Made by a program: the position numbers and the translations under genes. The notes under the pieces were generated by a model. That model saw nothing but the letters and a program-made list of their open reading frames with translations. It was not told the origin of the DNA and ran no database searches. From positions 124,001-188,000 of the forward strand of contig RJAE01000006.1 in NCBI GenBank assembly GCA_004000035.1: a stretch of 64,000 nucleotides of DNA, read 5' to 3'. Each line of letters starts with the position of its first letter. Positions within the stretch are counted from its first letter, which is position 1. Shown here in pieces: positions 1-10,446 of the stretch. The stretch is from Arthrobacter sulfonylureivorans (GTDB lineage: Bacteria > Actinomycetota > Actinomycetes > Actinomycetales > Micrococcaceae).

Positions 1-783
1 GAGCGGGCCGACGTCGTTATTGCCGGCGGCGGGGACGGCACCATCCGGGTGGTTGCCTCGGAATTGTCCGGCACCCAGGTGCCGATGGGCGTGCTGCCGC
101 TGGGCACGGGAAACCTGCTGGCGCGGAACCTGGGTCTGGAACCCAGCGCCCTGCAGGCCAACATCAACGTGGCGCTGCACGGTGTGATCCGCAAGATCGA
201 TACCGCGGACATCACCTTGGAGAACGAGGCCACCGGGATGCGCGTCGAGGACAGTTTCCTGGTGATCGCCGGCATCGGGGTGGATGCGGACGTCCTGGCC
301 GACACCCGGGACGACCTTAAACGCCGGTTCGGCTGGGTGGCTTACTCGGAAGCCGGTGTCCGCCACCTGGCCGGTCAGCGTAAGCGGGTCATGGTCAGCA
401 TCGACGGCGGCCCTGCCCAACTCCGCAAGGTGCGCAGCATCCTGCTGGCCAACTGCGGGAAGCTTCCGGCGGGAATCGATTTCATCCCCACTGCGGAAAT
501 TGACGACGGCGAAATAGACATTGTGGTGCTCAGCCCGCGCAGCGTGGTTGGCTGGCTGTGGATCGCCGCCAAGACCCTGGTGCGGCACACAGCGCCGATT
601 CCGGTGATCGAATACCACCGAGGGCGGACGGTCCGGATTACCGCACACGACCCGATGGGCACCCAGCTCGACGGCGACCCCTCGGGGCCCGTCACGTCGC
701 TGACCGTTGAGGTCAGGCCCCGGTCGCTGGCCGTACGAACCGAGTCGATCCCCTCCGCCGACAGCGCCCGCCCCGCTGCCTAG
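1..783 (+). CDS. Diacylglycerol/lipid kinase family protein (5' truncated by window edge)
   Basis: The reading frame is open from base 1, so the start codon lies left of the window and about 260 C-terminal residues are visible. The first visible residues carry the GGGDGT nucleotide-binding motif, followed by the PLGTGNLLARNLG segment. Both are hallmarks of the DAGK catalytic domain in the YegS/Rv2252/BmrU lipid kinase family. The C-terminal half has the beta-rich part with a QLDGDP motif typical of these enzymes. It probably phosphorylates diacylglycerol or a related membrane lipid using ATP at the cytoplasmic face. Substrate cannot be told from sequence. It converges with the next gene. Confidence 0.9.
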   Translation, partial: ERADVVIAGGGDGTIRVVASELSGTQVPMGVLPLGTGNLLARNLGLEPSALQANINVALHGVIRKIDTADITLENEATGMRVEDSFLVIAGIGVDADVLADTRDDLKRRFGWVAYSEAGVRHLAGQRKRVMVSIDGGPAQLRKVRSILLANCGKLPAGIDFIPTAEIDDGEIDIVVLSPRSVVGWLWIAAKTLVRHTAPIPVIEYHRGRTVRITAHDPMGTQLDGDPSGPVTSLTVEVRPRSLAVRTESIPSADSARPAA

Positions 784-828
784 GACGAGGGCAGCCGCTG
801 CCGGCTCGGGGGAGCTTGGACGGGGTGC

Positions 829-1158
829 TTACGTGTCGTCGCCGCCGGCGTTGAGCGGATCGTCGCTGGCGTCGGCCTCGTCGGTGTCGTGCAGCTCTTC
901 ACCCGGAATGTCGATGGGCTGCTCGTCCGCTTCGAGGGCCGGGATCTCCGCGTCCGGCTGTTCCAGGTCTTCCTCCGCGGGAATCGGGAATTCGCCGGCC
1001 GCCTGCTGGTTGATCAACTGCTGCTCCTCGGCGAAGCGCAGGTCATTTCCCTGGTCCCCGAGGTCGCCCACGCGGTTTTCGCTGGAGGTCTGGTTCAGCG
1101 CCTCCTCCGGGGTCGGCTCCCCGTCCTGGTACTGGTCCCTGTCGTTGTGCTGTGTCAT
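829..1158 (-). CDS. Small acidic hypothetical protein
   Basis: This is a 109-residue protein, very rich in Asp, Glu and Gln, with no hydrophobic segment, cysteines or recognisable domain. The ATG at 1158 is chosen because GGAG stands at the proper distance before it. A longer frame reaching 1275 would overlap the upstream gene's end and encodes non-homologous-looking sequence. The composition suggests an intrinsically disordered cytoplasmic protein. It sits 82 bases downstream of pheA on the same strand and could be its operon partner. Function unknown. Confidence 0.6.
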   Translation of the reverse strand: MTQHNDRDQYQDGEPTPEEALNQTSSENRVGDLGDQGNDLRFAEEQQLINQQAAGEFPIPAEEDLEQPDAEIPALEADEQPIDIPGEELHDTDEADASDDPLNAGGDDT

Positions 1159-1240
1159 GCTGCTCCGATCTGTTCTCCCGAGGTCAGTTTTCCTCAGCAT
1201 ACTGACCATAACAACCGGCGGATACCCCGGCAGCCGGTGT

Positions 1241-2167
1241 TCAGCGGACCTGCAGCAGTTCCCTGACCCAGCCATCGGCGCGCAGGAACGCTTCGTCCTG
1301 GTTGCTGCGCGGGATCGTGTGGCCGCGTCGGTCGGCGCGCGGATAGGAGCCCAGGAACCTCAGGCCCGGGCTGAGCCGGTGCAGCCCGCGAACCGCGTCG
1401 GCCACGCGCTCCTCTGCCAGATGCCCTTCAGCGTCCAGGCTGAAGAAATAGTCCCCGAGGAACTGTCCGGTTGGCCGGGACTCGATCCTGCTCAGGTTTA
1501 CCCCCCGGCTGGAGAGCTGTTCCAGGATCGCCACCAGCGCCCCCGGATGGTCCTGCGGCAGCGGGACCACCAGCGTGGTTTTATCCGCTCCGGTCGGTGC
1601 GGGAAGGACGCCGGGCCGGCTCACCAGAATGAAGCGGGTGACGGCGTCGGGAATGTCCCCGATGTCATCGGCAAGCACCTGCAGGCCGCGCTGCTGGGCG
1701 ACCAGCGGCGAGCAGATCGCGGCCTGGTGGCCGGGGGCCGGGTCCAGCAGCCCCACACCGGCCGCCGCCGTGGACGACGCCGGAAGATATGCCGCCTGCG
1801 GAATGTTTTCGCCGCACCAGGTCCGGCACTGGGCCCACGCATGCGGATGGGTGGAGACCACGGAGATCCCTTGGCGCTCCGTCCCGGGACGCACAGCCAG
1901 CACAAACCGGATAGGCACCAGTTGTTCGCCGATGATCTGCAGCGGCTCACCGCCCGCTATCGCGTCCAACGTGGCGCTGACGCCGCCCTCGACCGAGTTC
2001 TCGATCGGAACCATCGCTGCGCCGGCTTCGCCCGAGCGGACCGCATCCAGGGCGGCCTCCACGTTAGAGGCCGGGATCCGGGGCACGTCTTCGGCCCCGG
2101 GGACCTGAAGGAGGGCCGCTTCGGTGAAGGTGCCCTCCGGCCCCAGGAAGGTGTAGACGCTGGCCAT
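1241..2167 (-). CDS. pheA: Prephenate dehydratase
   Basis: This 308-residue enzyme converts prephenate to phenylpyruvate in phenylalanine synthesis. The N-terminus has the family signature FLGPEGTFTEAAL. The catalytic domain shows ENSVEGGVSATLD (about residues 57-69) and the TRF motif at residues 177-179. From about residue 197 follows an ACT regulatory domain with ESRP at 229-232, the element that binds phenylalanine for feedback inhibition. Its ATG (2167) overlaps the TAA of the upstream rhodanese gene as TAATG, indicating translational coupling. A monofunctional enzyme without chorismate mutase is normal for actinobacteria. Confidence 0.96.
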   Translation of the reverse strand: MASVYTFLGPEGTFTEAALLQVPGAEDVPRIPASNVEAALDAVRSGEAGAAMVPIENSVEGGVSATLDAIAGGEPLQIIGEQLVPIRFVLAVRPGTERQGISVVSTHPHAWAQCRTWCGENIPQAAYLPASSTAAAGVGLLDPAPGHQAAICSPLVAQQRGLQVLADDIGDIPDAVTRFILVSRPGVLPAPTGADKTTLVVPLPQDHPGALVAILEQLSSRGVNLSRIESRPTGQFLGDYFFSLDAEGHLAEERVADAVRGLHRLSPGLRFLGSYPRADRRGHTIPRSNQDEAFLRADGWVRELLQVR

Positions 2168-2493
2168 TACTGGACCCGGGGCTCCTGCCCGTTCTCCGAC
2201 ACGATGGGCTTGCCCGCGTCCAGCCAGGCCCCCATGCCGCCGTGGATGTTGACGGCGGAATATCCGTTCGAATTCAGCCATTCCGTGGCCCGGAAGGAGC
2301 GTCCGCCGCTGCGGCACACCACGTGCAGGTCCACATCCGGGTCCAACTCCTCCAGACGCAGCGGCAATTCGTTCAGCGGAATATGCACCGCGCCGGCGAT
2401 GTGCCCGGCTTCCCATTCGTAGTCCTCGCGCACGTCCAGAATGGTGGCGTCGCCGCCTACGCTGTTGACGTCCACGTTCTCGACATCGCTCAT
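2167..2493 (-). CDS. Single-domain rhodanese-like sulfurtransferase
   Basis: The protein has 108 residues and one rhodanese domain. The active-site loop is CRSGGRS with the nucleophilic Cys at residue 60, and the N-terminal LDVREDYEWEAGHI is the CH2A-like motif of the fold. It probably moves sulfane sulfur or handles thiol/cyanide chemistry in the cytoplasm. The physiological acceptor is unknown. The start at 2493 is preceded by GGAGG, and the longer open frame upstream has no ribosome site. The stop codon overlaps pheA by one base, so the two genes are co-transcribed. Confidence 0.9.
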   Translation of the reverse strand: MSDVENVDVNSVGGDATILDVREDYEWEAGHIAGAVHIPLNELPLRLEELDPDVDLHVVCRSGGRSFRATEWLNSNGYSAVNIHGGMGAWLDAGKPIVSENGQEPRVQ

Positions 2494-2579
2494 GGCAACC
2501 TCCGCAAATGCGCGGCAGCCTCTGCTGCCGCTGATGATTTCTTTACTACGCGTCCGGCAATTCGGCCGCATCACAAGCC

Positions 2580-2585
2580 TATAGT
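2580..2585 (+). promoter_or_regulatory. Candidate -10 element for peptidase E gene
   Basis: TATAGT lies about 37 bases before the ATG at 2622 in the 128-base divergent gap between the rhodanese and peptidase E genes. No convincing -35 hexamer is seen at the usual distance, so this is only a candidate. Confidence 0.3.
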
Positions 2586-2621
2586 GGGATCGTCCGCTCC
2601 CTTAATGAGACAGGGGTATCC

Positions 2622-3365
2622 ATGGCCGCTGACCAGCCGACCATTCTGGCCACGTCCGGAGGTTTCAAAGCCGGTGTGCGCAGCCGGATTGCGTTCAACC
2701 ACCTGGTGCACCACGCCGTCGAACTGTCAGGGGCCACCGGGCGGGCGCCCCGCTTGACCCACCTGGGCACGGCAGGCGGCGACCAGCGCTGGTTCCAGGC
2801 CGAACTGGACGAGGCGGCCCGGACGGCCGGCTACGACCTGAGCCATCTGAACCTGTTCACCATGCCAAACGTGTCCGACATCGAAGAGCACCTGCTCGGC
2901 CAGGATGTGGTGTGGGTAGGCGGCGGTTCGGTGGCGAACCTGCTGGCCGTGTGGCGGGTCCACGGACTGGATACGATTTTCCGGCGCGTCTGGCAGGCCG
3001 GCGTGGTGCTGGCAGGCGTTTCCGCTGGCTCCATCTGCTGGTTCCGCGGCGGCACCACCGACTCCTTCGGTCCCGATCTGCGCCCGGTCACCAACGGCCT
3101 GGCACTGCTGCCCTATGACAACGGCGTCCACTACGACTCGGAACCACAACGCCGGCCGCTGGTACACCGGCTCGTGGCGGACGGCATCCTGGGCGAAACA
3201 CATTGCACCGACGACGGCGTGGGGCTGGTCTACCACGGCATCCAATTGGCCGGAGCGGTCAGCGAGACCGAAGGAAAACTGGCCTACCGGGTGACCGCCC
3301 AGGCCGGCGACGGACCGGAAGCCATTGCGGTGGAGGAACCGATCGAAGCCCGGTTCCTCGGCTGA
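2622..3365 (+). CDS. Peptidase E-like serine peptidase (family S51)
   Basis: The protein has 247 residues and is cytoplasmic, with no signal peptide. The segment VLAGVSAGSICWF places the nucleophile at Ser134 inside the GxSAGS elbow of S51 peptidases. WVGGGSVANLL upstream is the conserved strand-turn that forms the oxyanion region. S51 enzymes cleave dipeptides or tripeptides with N-terminal aspartate, or cyanophycin dipeptides. The exact substrate here is inferred only at family level. It is followed 73 bases later by an amidase on the same strand, which fits a small peptide/amide catabolic group. Confidence 0.85.
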   Translation: MAADQPTILATSGGFKAGVRSRIAFNHLVHHAVELSGATGRAPRLTHLGTAGGDQRWFQAELDEAARTAGYDLSHLNLFTMPNVSDIEEHLLGQDVVWVGGGSVANLLAVWRVHGLDTIFRRVWQAGVVLAGVSAGSICWFRGGTTDSFGPDLRPVTNGLALLPYDNGVHYDSEPQRRPLVHRLVADGILGETHCTDDGVGLVYHGIQLAGAVSETEGKLAYRVTAQAGDGPEAIAVEEPIEARFLG

Positions 3366-3438
3366 ACGGGACGGGCTGCAACCGGCGGGCCACAGCAGGA
3401 TTGGCCCGCACCGCCACGCGGGGCTACAGTTACGGGCG

Positions 3439-4821
3439 ATGACTGCACTGCATGATTTGACGGCGGTTGCCCAGCGCGACGCCGTGGCCCGCGGCGAACT
3501 GTCGGCCCGGGAACTGACGGACCACTATCTCCGCCGGATCGAGGCGCTGAATCCACGGCTGGGCGCCTTCATTACGGTCGACTCGGACCAGGCGCTCAAG
3601 CAAGCGCGCGCCGCGGACGACCACCAGGCCCGCGGCGGGACGCTGGGCCGGCTGCACGGACTTCCGCTGGCGTACAAGGACCTCACCGACGTGGCCGGCC
3701 TCCCGACCACGCACGGCAGCGCCGCACTGGATCACCGTCCGGCGCTGGCGAACCACCCCCTGGTCGACGTGCTCGAATCCGCCGGCAGCATCACCCTGGG
3801 CAAGACCCAGGTGCCGGAATTCGGCCTGACCTCCTACAGCGAGAACCGAGTGGCTCCTCCGGCCCGCAACCCGCTGGATCCTACGCTGAGCCCGGGCGGC
3901 TCCTCCGGCGGTAGCGCCGCGGCCGTCGCCGCGGGCATGCTGCCGTTCGCGCCGGGCTCCGACGGCGGCGGCTCGGTGAGGATCCCCGCGGCCGCCACCG
4001 GGCTGGTGGGGCTCAAACCCGGGCGCGGCCGGCTGCCCGCCGGCACCACCGGCGACGACGCCGGCCAGCTGGTGGTGGCGGGCCCCCTGGCCCGCACCGC
4101 AGCCGACGCGGGCCTGCTCATGGACGCCATGGCCGACGAACCCTCGGCCCGGGCAGCCTCCGGCGCTGAACCGAATTTCCTCGACGCCGCCCTCCGCGCC
4201 GAAGGCCGCTTCCGGATCGGCGTGAGCACCGGCTCCCCGTTCGAGTCCGCCTACCCGCTCTCGCTGGAACCGGAGGCGAGCCAGGCGCTCGAGACGGCCA
4301 TGGAATTGCTGCAGGGACTAGGCCACGACCTGGCGGACGCTGAGATCCGCTACGACAACCGCTACCCGGACGCCTTCGCCACAGTATGGACCGCCGGCCT
4401 GGCCCGGCTGGATCTGCCGGCCGGACGCGAAGCTCAGCTCATGCCGCTCACCCGGACCTTCCGGCGCCGCGCCGTGAAGCGCACGCCCCAGGCGCTGGCG
4501 GAGGCTTTGTCCGTGCTGGCGCGGTTCCAAGACGACACCCGGGCGCAGTTCGGCCGCTACGACCTGATGCTCACGCCGGCGCTGGCACAAACTCCGCGGC
4601 CGGTGGGCTGGTACACCTCCACCAGCGCGGACGTGGACTACATGCGCCAATGCCAATATTCGCCGTTCACATCGCTGGTCAACGTCTGCGGCTTGCCCGC
4701 CATTGCCGTGCCGGTCAGCACCACCGAAGAAGGCTTGTCCATGGGGATCCAGCTGATCGGCCGACCGGGCTCCGAGGGCTCACTCCTGGCCATTGCCGCA
4801 CAGCTGGAGAGCGTCCGCTGA
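3439..4821 (+). CDS. Amidase (amidase signature family)
   Basis: This 460-residue enzyme of the amidase signature family hydrolyses carboxylic amides. The Ser-cisSer-Lys triad is visible: Lys80 in LAYKDLTDV, the cis-Ser in SPGGSSGGSAAA near 155, and the nucleophilic Ser179 in DGGGSVRIPAA. There is no signal peptide. The ATG at 3439 is chosen because the family's N-terminal helix starts here; an upstream in-frame ATG at 3325 would overlap the peptidase E gene. It is not likely a GatA, since no gatB or gatC is adjacent and the C-terminus differs. Substrate unknown. Confidence 0.9.
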   Translation: MTALHDLTAVAQRDAVARGELSARELTDHYLRRIEALNPRLGAFITVDSDQALKQARAADDHQARGGTLGRLHGLPLAYKDLTDVAGLPTTHGSAALDHRPALANHPLVDVLESAGSITLGKTQVPEFGLTSYSENRVAPPARNPLDPTLSPGGSSGGSAAAVAAGMLPFAPGSDGGGSVRIPAAATGLVGLKPGRGRLPAGTTGDDAGQLVVAGPLARTAADAGLLMDAMADEPSARAASGAEPNFLDAALRAEGRFRIGVSTGSPFESAYPLSLEPEASQALETAMELLQGLGHDLADAEIRYDNRYPDAFATVWTAGLARLDLPAGREAQLMPLTRTFRRRAVKRTPQALAEALSVLARFQDDTRAQFGRYDLMLTPALAQTPRPVGWYTSTSADVDYMRQCQYSPFTSLVNVCGLPAIAVPVSTTEEGLSMGIQLIGRPGSEGSLLAIAAQLESVR

Positions 4822-4888
4822 CCCGGCGCAGAACCCCGCGCTGACCTGCGGAAACGTCCTAGCATCCGGGCAGGCGCGGGGCAAGGAT

Positions 4889-4921
4889 ATGACAATGCGT
4901 GTCGCTGAGTGTCAGAATTGA
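4889..4921 (+). other. Possible upstream ORF overlapping the peptide transporter start
   Basis: An ATG at 4889, preceded by AAGGA, opens a ten-codon frame (MTMRVAECQN) that ends 13 bases past the GTG start of the transporter gene. The transporter GTG itself has no nearby ribosome-binding site. The short frame could therefore drive re-initiation, or it could be fortuitous. Confidence 0.3.
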
Positions 4922-6420
4922 ACACCGTGAGCAATACCGTGCAGTCCGGGAATCCGCAGCCGGAACAAGCTATAAAGTCCAGTCAAACCGGCAAAACATT
5001 CTTCGGGCATCCACGGATGCTGGCCAATCTCTTCTCCGTAGAACTCTGGGAGCGTTTCTCCTTCTACGGCATGCAGGGCATCCTGCTCTACTACATGTAC
5101 TACTCGGTCGCCGAGGGCGGCCTGGGCATCGACGAAGGCATCGCCACCGGACTGGTGGGCGCCTACGGCGGCGGCGTCTACCTCTCCTCCATCCTGGGCG
5201 CGTGGGTAGCCGACCGCATTCTGGGATCCGAGAAGGTCCTCTTCTACACAGGCATCATGGTCATGCTGGGGCACATCGCGCTGGCCCTGCTTCCGGGCGG
5301 CGTGGGGCTGGCCGTCGGCCTGATCCTGGTGGCCATCGGCTCCGGCGGCCTGAAGGCCACCGCCAGCTCGCTGGTCGGCTCGCTGTACAGCCTGAAGGAC
5401 GACCGCCGCGATGCCGGCTTCTCGATTTTCTACATGGGCGTGAACATCGGCGGCCTGTTCGGCCCGCTGCTCACCGGCCTGGCCCAGGTGCAGCTTGGCT
5501 TCCACTACGGCTTCGGCCTGGCCGCGCTGGGCATGGCAATCGGCCTGACCCAGTACGCGCTGACCCGCAAGAACCTCCCCGAGGCCTCCCACCATGTGGC
5601 CAACCCGCTGCCGCGCGGCAACTACGGCAAGGTCGCCGCCGTGGCCGCGGCCGCCGTCGTCGTTATTGTGCTGCTGGTGGCCTTCGGCTTTGTCACCGCG
5701 GAAAACCTTGCGCCGATCATGGCGTGGCTGGCGATCATCGCCGCCGTCGTGTACTTCGTGGTAATCCTCTCCAGCAAGCAGGTGGACGGCGTGGAGCGCA
5801 AGCGGGTGTACGCCTTCATCCCGCTGTTCATCGCCTCGGCCGCGTTCTGGGCGCTGTTCCAGCAGCAGTTCACCGTGGTGGCCCTGTACGCGGACAAGCA
5901 GCTGGACCGCTCGCTGGGCGGCTGGGAAATGCCGGCCAGCTGGGTGCAATCCATCAACCCGGTATTCATCATCATCTTCGCCGGCATTTTCGCCGCCGTG
6001 TGGACCAAGCTCGGCCCGAAGCAGCCCAGCTCGCCGATGAAGTTCGCCCTGGGCCTGGTGGTCATGGGCCTGGCGTTCCTGGCCTTCATTCCGCTGGCCG
6101 GCGGCGGCGCCAACTCCACCCCGCTGCTGGCGATGGTCGGCATCCTGTTCCTGTTCACGATGGCGGAACTGTTCCTCTCCCCCACCGGGTCTTCGGTGTC
6201 CACCAAGCTCGCCCCGAAGGCGTTCCAGACCCAGATGGTGGCGCTGTTCCTGCTGTCCATCTCGCTGGGCACCACGCTTGCCGGCATCCTGGCCGGTTAC
6301 TACGACCCGACCAATGAGGCCCCGTACTTCGGCTTCATCGGCGTGGTGGCGATCATCCTGGGCGTCGGCCTGGCCGCTGCCGTGCCGTCGCTGAAGAAGC
6401 TGATGGGCGGCATCCGCTAA
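4909..6420 (+). CDS. POT/PTR2 family proton-dependent peptide transporter
   Basis: This is a 503-residue inner-membrane protein with about 14 hydrophobic segments. The first helix carries ELWERFSFYGMQ, matching the ExxERFxYY proton-coupling motif of the PTR2 family, and FYMGVNIGGLFGPLL matches the second signature. It imports di- and tripeptides with protons. The start is GTG at 4909; a second in-frame GTG at 4927 is possible, and neither has a clear ribosome site. Its position after a dipeptidase and an amidase fits peptide use. A long hairpin terminator follows the stop. Confidence 0.93.
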   Translation: MSELNTVSNTVQSGNPQPEQAIKSSQTGKTFFGHPRMLANLFSVELWERFSFYGMQGILLYYMYYSVAEGGLGIDEGIATGLVGAYGGGVYLSSILGAWVADRILGSEKVLFYTGIMVMLGHIALALLPGGVGLAVGLILVAIGSGGLKATASSLVGSLYSLKDDRRDAGFSIFYMGVNIGGLFGPLLTGLAQVQLGFHYGFGLAALGMAIGLTQYALTRKNLPEASHHVANPLPRGNYGKVAAVAAAAVVVIVLLVAFGFVTAENLAPIMAWLAIIAAVVYFVVILSSKQVDGVERKRVYAFIPLFIASAAFWALFQQQFTVVALYADKQLDRSLGGWEMPASWVQSINPVFIIIFAGIFAAVWTKLGPKQPSSPMKFALGLVVMGLAFLAFIPLAGGGANSTPLLAMVGILFLFTMAELFLSPTGSSVSTKLAPKAFQTQMVALFLLSISLGTTLAGILAGYYDPTNEAPYFGFIGVVAIILGVGLAAAVPSLKKLMGGIR

Positions 6421-6435
6421 CCCCGGATCTTAAGC

Positions 6436-6488
6436 ACGACGGCGATGCCCGGGTGAGGATTGGATCCTCACCCGGGCATCGCCGTCGT
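6436..6488 (+). terminator. Perfect 24-bp hairpin after the peptide transporter gene
   Basis: Arms at 6436-6459 and 6465-6488 are perfect reverse complements of 24 bases with a 5-base centre whose ends also pair. There is no T-run, which is common for terminators in high-GC actinobacteria. It begins 16 bases after the transporter stop. Confidence 0.75.
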
Positions 6489-6517
6489 TAGGGGCGTCTG
6501 ATCCATGCACTACTCCT

Positions 6518-6580
6518 CATCGACTACGCAGCTCCGGCCCTTCTGAGCGTTCAAAAAGGGCCGGAGCTGCGTAGTCGATG
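6518..6580. repeat. Second long perfect inverted repeat, 25-bp arms
   Basis: Arms at 6518-6542 and 6556-6580 are perfect 25-base reverse complements around a 13-base loop. It lies between the transporter terminator and the convergent DUF4190 gene. It could terminate the minus-strand gene that ends at 6615, or be a copy of a dispersed intergenic palindrome. The arm length and the lack of mismatches are unusual for a plain terminator. Confidence 0.7.
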
Positions 6581-6614
6581 GCTGAAGTGGACCAGCGGTG
6601 CACCGCCGGCGGCG

Positions 6615-7055
6615 CTACATGCTGCCGAGGACGCCGATGAAGAGCAGAAGGCACCAGATGCCGGCCACCGCGTAGCCCATGATCAAACCCGCCAGCGCCA
6701 TGCTGCGGCCGGCCGGCTCCTTGCCCAGTGCGATGTGGCCGAACACGATGGCCAGGACCTGCGGGACGAGCACGAAGCCGAACGTCACCACGGAGATGAT
6801 GCCCAGCACCAGCGCCGCAATGCTCAGGCCCTTCGGCTGGGCCTGCGGCGTGTAGTACATCGGCTGATTGTAGTCAGGGCCGCCGTACGGCTGCTGGCCG
6901 GCGTACGGCTGGGCGTCGGGGCCGGGCTGGTAGGCGTACGGATGGGGGGCATCGGGCCACGACGGCGGCTGCTGGGCCTGGCCGGCGTTCGGATCCGTGT
7001 ACCAGCCCGGGTGTTTCGGATCGTTGAAGGGCGGCCTGTTTTCCGTGCCGGACAT
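6615..7055 (-). CDS. DUF4190 domain membrane protein
   Basis: The protein has 146 residues. About the first 75 are a proline, glutamine, tyrosine and glycine-rich cytoplasmic region including HPGWYTDPN, a short motif seen in DUF2510-like leaders. Two transmembrane segments follow, with the DUF4190 pattern (SIAALVLGIISVVTFGFV, then the second helix GYAVAGIWCLLLFIGVLGS). The ATG at 7055 is preceded by AGGGGG about nine bases upstream; the open frame further upstream has no start signal. Function is unknown. Such proteins are common orphan membrane proteins of actinobacteria. Confidence 0.8.
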   Translation of the reverse strand: MSGTENRPPFNDPKHPGWYTDPNAGQAQQPPSWPDAPHPYAYQPGPDAQPYAGQQPYGGPDYNQPMYYTPQAQPKGLSIAALVLGIISVVTFGFVLVPQVLAIVFGHIALGKEPAGRSMALAGLIMGYAVAGIWCLLLFIGVLGSM

Positions 7056-7206
7056 GCTCTGGATTCCCCCTGGGGTAGATTCGCTGCTTCGCGCAGCTGC
7101 GGTGCGGGTGCCATTCCAGTCTAGGCGCGGCCCCGGTTGTGCGGGTATGGCGGCGGATCCGTCACGGACCGATACGGATCCTTGGGTTTTTTGGCATGCT
7201 TGAGGA

Positions 7207-8853
<1,647 letters not shown>

Positions 8854-8982
8854 CAGCGCGCCTGCTGAGTCACGGATCCGCGCGCGTCTTCGAATCGTCA
8901 CGACGGCGCGGCGCCGCTGTATGAGCGGTAGGATGTCCTGCGGATATTTCCACTGACTCCCCCGACTCTTAAGAGGCCCACC

Positions 8983-10308
8983 ATGAGCACGCCCGTGAAG
9001 TCATCGCCGTTCCGCTGGACGTTGCATGGCGACGGCAAGAACATTTCCGCGGGCACCGTGGTGGGGCCGCAGGAACGGCTGACGTGGCCGCGCACCATTG
9101 GCATCGGCGCCCAGCATGTGGTCGCCATGTTCGGCGCCACCTTCCTGGTTCCGCTGCTGACAGGCTTCCCGCCGTCCACCACGCTGCTGTTCTCCGGTGT
9201 GGGCACCATCCTGTTCCTGATCATCACGGCGGGGAGAGTCCCCAGCTACCTAGGCTCCAGCTTCGCGTTCATTGCTCCCATCAGCGCGGCGATGAACCAG
9301 CACGGCATGGGTGGAGCACTCGGCGGCCTGATCATGGCCGGCGCCGTGCTCTTCCTGATTGGCCTTATCGTGCACAAGGCCGGCACACATTGGATCCACG
9401 TGGTGATGCCGCCGGTGGTGACCGGTGCCATCGTCGCGCTGATCGGGCTCAACCTGGCCCCGACTGCTAAGGAGAACTTCGACGAAGCACCCGTGACGGC
9501 GCTGGTCACCGTGGTGGCCATCCTGCTGGTCACCGTGCTGTTCCGCGGACTGCTGGGCCGGCTTTCCATCCTGATTGGCGTGCTGGTGGGCTATGTGGTG
9601 GCCGTCCTGCGCGGGGAGGTGGACTTCTCCGCCATCAACGACGCTGCCTGGATCGGGCTGCCTGCTTTCCATACGCCTGAGTTCCACATCTCTGTGATCG
9701 GCCTGTTCGTCCCCGTAGTGCTGGTGCTGGTGGCAGAGAACATCGGCCATGTGAAGTCGGTATCGGCGATGACCGGGCAGGATCTTGACCCGGTGACCGG
9801 CCGCGCCCTGATGGCCGACGGTCTGGCCACCGTTCTGGCCGGCAGCGGCGGCGGGTCCGGCACCACCACCTACGCCGAGAACATCGGCGTGATGGCAGCC
9901 TCCAAGGTCTACTCCACCGCCGCCTACTGGGTGGCCGGCATCGTCGCCATCCTGCTCAGCCTGTTCCCGAAGTTCGGTGCCGCCATCGCCACGGTTCCCC
10001 TCGGGGTCCTGGGCGGTGCCGGCGTGGTGCTCTACGGCATGATCGGCATCCTCGGCGTGCGGATTTGGGTCCAGAACCGGGTGAACTTTGCCAACCCGAT
10101 CAACCTCTCCGTGGCCGGAGTTTCCCTGGTGGTCGGCATTGCCAACTTCACGTGGATTGTTGGCGAACTGCAGTTCGAGGGCATCGCGTTGGGCACCGCG
10201 GCCGCGCTGATCATCTTCCACGGCATGAGCGCGGTGGCCCGGTGGCGCGGCACCGAGCCGGTGGACTCGGCCGAAGACGAAGGCGTCAAACCGTCCAAGC
10301 TCGGCTAA
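8983..10308 (+). CDS. Uracil permease / uracil-xanthine symporter (NCS2 family)
   Basis: This is a 441-residue integral membrane protein with about 14 helical segments in the UraA-like inverted-repeat fold. Family landmarks include QHVVAMFGATFLVPLLTG in the first helix, the serine-rich SSFAFIAPI, and VAENIGHVKSV, the Glu-containing substrate site. GSGGGSGTTTYAENIGV is the second conserved site. It imports uracil with protons. The ATG is preceded by AAGAGG. It stands alone between pgm and dodecin with no pyrimidine operon genes around. Xanthine as a substrate cannot be excluded. Confidence 0.92.
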   Translation: MSTPVKSSPFRWTLHGDGKNISAGTVVGPQERLTWPRTIGIGAQHVVAMFGATFLVPLLTGFPPSTTLLFSGVGTILFLIITAGRVPSYLGSSFAFIAPISAAMNQHGMGGALGGLIMAGAVLFLIGLIVHKAGTHWIHVVMPPVVTGAIVALIGLNLAPTAKENFDEAPVTALVTVVAILLVTVLFRGLLGRLSILIGVLVGYVVAVLRGEVDFSAINDAAWIGLPAFHTPEFHISVIGLFVPVVLVLVAENIGHVKSVSAMTGQDLDPVTGRALMADGLATVLAGSGGGSGTTTYAENIGVMAASKVYSTAAYWVAGIVAILLSLFPKFGAAIATVPLGVLGGAGVVLYGMIGILGVRIWVQNRVNFANPINLSVAGVSLVVGIANFTWIVGELQFEGIALGTAAALIIFHGMSAVARWRGTEPVDSAEDEGVKPSKLG

Positions 10309-10446
10309 CCGCCACCCTGCTGTTGGCGCCAGCAACTCCATGCCCAGCCACGCTCCGCGCGGCCCTTCCCTAGACCGCAGGGACGCCTGGGGCTAGCGTT
10401 ACAGACCACCGGGGAGTCCGCCCCGGGGCTGTCCGAAGGAGGAAGC

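Noticed and set aside
707-2422. Plus-strand frame opposite pheA and the rhodanese gene
   Set aside because: Shadow of pheA, which has intact catalytic and ACT domains; the translation is low-complexity.
7195-7206. Leaderless promoter for pgm (CATGCT six bases before ATG)
   Set aside because: The first base of the hexamer is C and a GAGGA stretch lies against the start, so neither model is convincing.
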